From NCBI GenBank assembly GCA_001580565.1, contig LRBF01000060.1, forward strand, positions 1 through 64,000: a stretch of DNA of 64,000 bases, in the 5' to 3' direction. Position 1 is the first letter of the stretch. Each line of letters begins with the position of its first letter. Shown here piece after piece: positions 61,247-64,000 of this stretch. The position numbers were made by a program, and so were the translations under genes. The notes beneath the pieces are model-generated. The model was not told the DNA's origin. It ran no database searches and saw nothing but the letters and a program-made list of their open reading frames with translations. This DNA comes from Caballeronia megalochromosomata. Lineage in GTDB: Bacteria > Pseudomonadota > Gammaproteobacteria > Burkholderiales > Burkholderiaceae.

Positions 61247-61618
61247 CTAAGAGCGCGGCTGCGTCCGCCCGCTACTCGCGAGCAACGACTCGAAATCGTT
61301 AAGCGAAAGAGGCTTCAAAAGTTGACCATCGAAACACGACATGTCAAAGCGTTCGTCGACGTCGTCGTGCGCCGTGAGGGAAAAGATGGACCGGGATGCG
61401 TATTTTTCTGACGCACGAAGTCGCATACACAGCTCGTGACCGTTGATGTCCGGGAGCCCGATGTCCAGAAGAATTAGCTCGAACACGCCTTCGCCGCTCG
61501 TCGCAACTAGCGCTTCTGAGGCATTGCAAGCAAGCGTGACTTGGTGCCCCCTCGAGCGCGCGATTTCGGCGAGCAAATCGGTCGTAGCGCTGTAATCGTC
61601 TACCAAGAGGAGTTTCAT
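61247..61618 (-). CDS. stand-alone receiver-domain protein
   Basis: 123 residues from ATG at 61618; the frame is open to 61780 but the upstream part is not protein-like. Receiver motifs: KLLLVDDYSATTDLLAEIAR, LILLDIGLPDINGHELC, IFSLTAHDD and LLKPLSLNDFESLL. It has the Asp, Thr and Lys needed for phosphorylation. No output domain. The fourth lone receiver in the window, some 13 kb from the nearest kinase. Confidence 0.9.
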   Translation of the reverse strand: MKLLLVDDYSATTDLLAEIARSRGHQVTLACNASEALVATSGEGVFELILLDIGLPDINGHELCMRLRASEKYASRSIFSLTAHDDVDERFDMSCFDGQLLKPLSLNDFESLLASSGRTQPRS

Positions 61619-62358
61619 CTGAAGTGCTCCCAACACTCGACGCGCGGATTCGTTAAGCACCGTGGCTTGCAGTGTACTCCAGCGTCGACAACCGAATGTG
61701 CCACTTGAGCTTTGAGACTGATGTCCAATTGCCTTCCATTTCGGCCGACCTGAGTGCGTATGATGGGCGATATCTTTCAAGGTTCATCGGCACGTGCCGA
61801 GTCTCCAAGGAAGGTGCAGCGGTCACATTCCGAACGGCAATACCGTAATGGCAGCCCGGTTTCCCGTGTCTTGTACGGCGACAAAAGAGCTGTGGTCCGG
61901 CTCGCTAATGAAGACGTTAAGAACCGAATTGGAGCCAGAACCGCCGAGAAGCACACACCGACTGCGTCTATCATCGCGCGAGTAGCGGTTGGCAAGAGGG
62001 AAGACCGTTCCCTTGTCCGGACCTTCACGTGCGGTTTAGTTCAAGACCGGCGCGCGTCCGACCATCTCATTGCAAAATGCGAACTTCTCCACTACGCCGC
62101 AGCTCTCTGTCGGCTCTTGCGTTGAGGAGCGCGTCGTAAGCCGATGTTTGCTCATCGCACTTGCGAGGTTCCAAGGTGATGCCGTCGCAACGTTCGACCG
62201 TCCCGGGCTCGGCAGCAGAAGTGGGCGGCCATGAGGCCGCGATTGCTGAATGGCAGAGTCGTGTGCGGCGCTTGAGTACCTACAAACTGGTTGAACTTGA
62301 ATAGTGTACCGACCGGCGCGGATAGTCGCCGTTGACATAGCCGGCGACCCGTTACGGC
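61619..62358. other. 740-base gap without a gene
   Basis: No frame with a ribosome site or a known domain was found. The left part should hold the receiver promoter on the minus strand. Nothing structured stood out. Confidence 0.4.
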
Positions 62359-62697
62359 TTACGCCGGAGTAAACGCCACCGCGCCGACGTCCGAGATTAG
62401 CGTAAAGCTTCGAAAAAAGCGGTAAGTCTGGTCGTCGACCGTTATTCGGTTCAAACCCACATGGGTCCGTTTAAGCAATTCGTCCACTACACCTGCAGAA
62501 ATTGTTCCTTGGTCAGTCAGTTTGCCGTCTTCGTCGGCGGGGTCACCAACTAGCACAGAACAGAGGTCGGTACCTCGGCGCATCACGACCACGCACTTGC
62601 CCTCTTCGAGAGAAATTTCCAGATATGCGGCCAGTGTGCGCAGCGACTCGGGCGTATGCCCGTCAGAGCCGGATGTCGAAGCTAAAGCGTTCCCCAT
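62359..62697 (-). CDS. hypothetical protein
   Basis: 112 residues from ATG at 62697 with GGAGACGGCAAG upstream. TPESLRTLAAYLEISLEEGK, CVVVMRRGTDLCSVLVGDPA, DEDGKLTDQGTISAGVVDEL, then RITVDDQTYRFFRSFTLISD. It looks like an alpha/beta protein with a beta core (CVVVMRRG, LCSVLVGD, YRFFRSFTL). No signal or membrane segment; no known family. Single gene. Confidence 0.7.
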   Translation of the reverse strand: MGNALASTSGSDGHTPESLRTLAAYLEISLEEGKCVVVMRRGTDLCSVLVGDPADEDGKLTDQGTISAGVVDELLKRTHVGLNRITVDDQTYRFFRSFTLISDVGAVAFTPA

Positions 62698-62998
62698 CTT
62701 GCCGTCTCCGTCCAAGGATATGGGTTCAGTGCAGAAGCTTACTCCCAAGGCGAACGGATGTCGCTCTCGCCGGCGACGCTCGTCGTCGCAGTGCGTGCGG
62801 GCGCCCCAGCAAGGCGCCATCTCAACGCGCGTTCGACACGTTGACCAAGGGCTCGTTCCGGCTTAACTCCGCGAAGTCCAGCTACCCCGAAATATTCGGT
62901 TTCACAACTCACAGATGCAACGTCAACAAGGCGGACAAGGGGCGCGTTGATGCAATGAACGGCACGAAGCCGTCTCATCGACTCGACGGGAGATAAGC

Positions 62999-63328
62999 AT
63001 GAAAACGCTCACTCAGAAGCTCGCAGCAATCGCCGCGCTGTCAATCGCCTTCGCGGGAACCGCATCGGCTGCAACCAATTGGGATGCATCGCATCCGCGT
63101 CGCGCTGAGGTCAATCAGCGGCTGGCCAATCAGGACCGCCGAATCCATCAAGAAGTCCGGGAAGGCGAACTGTCACGTGGCGAGGCGATGCGGCTGCATC
63201 GCGAAGACCATCAAGTGCGTCATGAGGAACGTCTGATGGCGAGCCAAAACGGCGGCCACATCACCCGTCAAGAAGACCGAGCGCTCAACCAGCAGGAAAA
63301 TCGGGTAAGTCGGCAAATCGGTCAGTGA
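62999..63328 (+). CDS. exported charged helical protein
   Basis: 109 residues from ATG at 62999 with GGGAGATAAGC. Signal peptide KTLTQKLAAIAALSIAFAGT cut after ASA. The mature part is rich in Arg, Glu, Gln and His: HPRRAEVNQRLANQDRRIHQ, EVREGELSRGEAMRLHREDH, ITRQEDRALNQQENRVSRQI. It is a common periplasmic helical protein of Burkholderia and relatives without a name. A hairpin lies just after the stop. Confidence 0.8.
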   Translation: MKTLTQKLAAIAALSIAFAGTASAATNWDASHPRRAEVNQRLANQDRRIHQEVREGELSRGEAMRLHREDHQVRHEERLMASQNGGHITRQEDRALNQQENRVSRQIGQ

Positions 63329-63337
63329 ATCTGAAAG

Positions 63338-63376
63338 CCGCAGCGCCGAATGGATGATTTCTCTTCGGCGTTGCGG
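63338..63376 (+). terminator. hairpin after the exported protein gene
   Basis: CCGCAGCGCCGAA (63338-63350) pairs with TTCGGCGTTGCGG (63364-63376), a 13-base stem with one mismatch and a 13-base loop. No T-run follows, but its place 10 bases after the stop supports a transcript end. Confidence 0.5.
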
Positions 63377-63506
63377 GCGCGAATGCACCTGCGCGAGCAG
63401 CGGTTAGGGCTTACGTAGTTTGTTTAACAAGGAACTGATGTTCTGGGCATAGCCCGCGACACGGGTGTCGGATGTCGCCACACTCGCAACGAAAATGAGT
63501 GAATCA

Positions 63507-63758
63507 ATGAAAAACATGTTTTTGGTCCTGTTGGGAAGTGCTCTGCTTGCATCTGCCGGCGCCGCGAGTGCTGAAGGTTGCTTGAAAGGCGCGGTAGTCG
63601 GTGGTGTCGCTGGTCACTATGCTGGGCATCACGCGGTAGTCGGCGCCGTCGGTGGCTGTGTCGTCGGGCGGCATCTCGCCAAAGAGAAGCGCAAGCAAGC
63701 TGCCGCTGAGGCGCAATCGCAGGAGCACGGGCAGATGCAGCCGACAGTCATGCGCTGA
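63507..63758 (+). CDS. small exported glycine-zipper protein
   Basis: 83 residues from ATG at 63507; an upstream start at 63465 would give a 14-residue extension before the signal. Signal peptide KNMFLVLLGSALLASAGAAS, cut after ASA; then CLKGAVVGGVAGHYAGHHAV and VGAVGGCVVGRHLAKEKRKQ, a glycine-zipper helix pair with two Cys, and a Gln/Glu-rich end. Such proteins sit in or on the outer membrane and can act in stress or lysis responses. Single gene near the right edge. Confidence 0.8.
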   Translation: MKNMFLVLLGSALLASAGAASAEGCLKGAVVGGVAGHYAGHHAVVGAVGGCVVGRHLAKEKRKQAAAEAQSQEHGQMQPTVMR

Positions 63759-64000
63759 GCGGCGGCGTTGGCACGGTCAGTCTGTGGGCAGCAATCAAAT
63801 CGGCTCGAGGCTTGAGCATCGGGCGACGGCGTCAACGCAAACCTTGTGCAGCAGCGAACACGCCGCTCAGCGCCTCTTAAAAGCGTCTCTCAGGACGCAG
63901 TGCTTTGGGCGTGTGTGTGGGGTGAGTTGCCGGCTCGTTATCGACGCGCTGTGAGCAAAGATTCTTCGGAGTCGGCGGAGCGCTATTGCTTGCGCGGCAG
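63759..64000. other. right edge, nothing recognised
   Basis: The last 240 bases hold no supported gene. An open frame crosses part of it but lacks a ribosome site. Confidence 0.4.

Noticed and set aside
1..64000. Insertion sequences, prophage, integrase, CRISPR array, tRNA or rRNA genes
   Set aside because: No transposase or integrase motifs, no spaced direct repeats, and no clover-leaf or rRNA-like segment were recognised by eye; a tool search could still find a degenerate one.

Overview
The window reads as a GC-rich beta-proteobacterial replicon, most likely from the Paraburkholderia/Caballeronia/Burkholderia group. This is inferred from the split three-gene transhydrogenase (pntAA-pntAB-pntB), an H-NS protein with a lysine/alanine-rich tail, a PsiF-repeat protein, a DUF2934 protein, LigD, and many small Burkholderiaceae-style exported or cytoplasmic proteins. 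No rRNA, tRNA, CRISPR array, phage gene, insertion sequence or replication origin was recognised. Coding density is high from about 1.7 to 15.1 kb and clearly lower afterwards, with many short genes, long gaps and several visibly decayed genes, as is common on a second chromosome or megaplasmid.

Region 1 (1.7-15.1 kb) is metabolic. A minus-strand operon encodes a ribose-type sugar ABC transporter (ATPase, permease, binding protein) followed by a lactonase-like amidohydrolase. Divergent from it are a LysR regulator, a short-chain dehydrogenase, an ACS-type MFS carrier and a transketolase split into two genes that overlap by ATGA. A terminator follows, then pntAA-pntAB-pntB and a second terminator. 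Together these suggest uptake of a sugar, polyol or sugar lactone, oxidation, lactone opening and two-carbon transfer, with NADPH/NADH balancing nearby. No sugar kinase or isomerase is present, so the substrate is unknown.

Region 2 (15-36 kb) is a stress and signalling region. It holds a YjzC-like small protein, dodecin, LigD, a PRC-barrel protein, PhoU, a ferritin-like/VIT1 iron protein, cytochrome b561, three hybrid histidine kinases and a stand-alone receiver protein.

Region 3 (36-51 kb) carries two Hsp20 pairs, each behind a sigma-32-like promoter, two more stand-alone receivers, a fourth hybrid kinase, a phosphoesterase, a cold-shock protein, a TetR regulator and several small proteins. 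Six gene families are represented in both halves of 21-51 kb (Hsp20 pair, GAF-type hybrid kinase, PRC barrel, a zinc-ribbon-like protein, a small helical protein, and a protein of about 136 aa). In three of the six, one copy is decayed.

Region 4 (51-64 kb) has a low-affinity iron permease, a GNAT acetyltransferase, a frameshifted DUF421 gene, a ParB-like (PF08857) protein, a divergent Hfq paralogue translationally coupled to an unknown 76-aa protein, DUF2934, a tandem-domain H-NS protein, a PsiF-repeat protein, a lipoprotein, a fourth stand-alone receiver and two small exported proteins.

The best candidates for something undescribed are the split-transketolase catabolic cluster, the coupled Hfq-like pair, the divergent heat-shock promoter driving an unknown protein beside Hsp20, and the four-kinase/four-receiver set with no visible output protein. 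Product names rest on motif recognition by eye; no database search was run.
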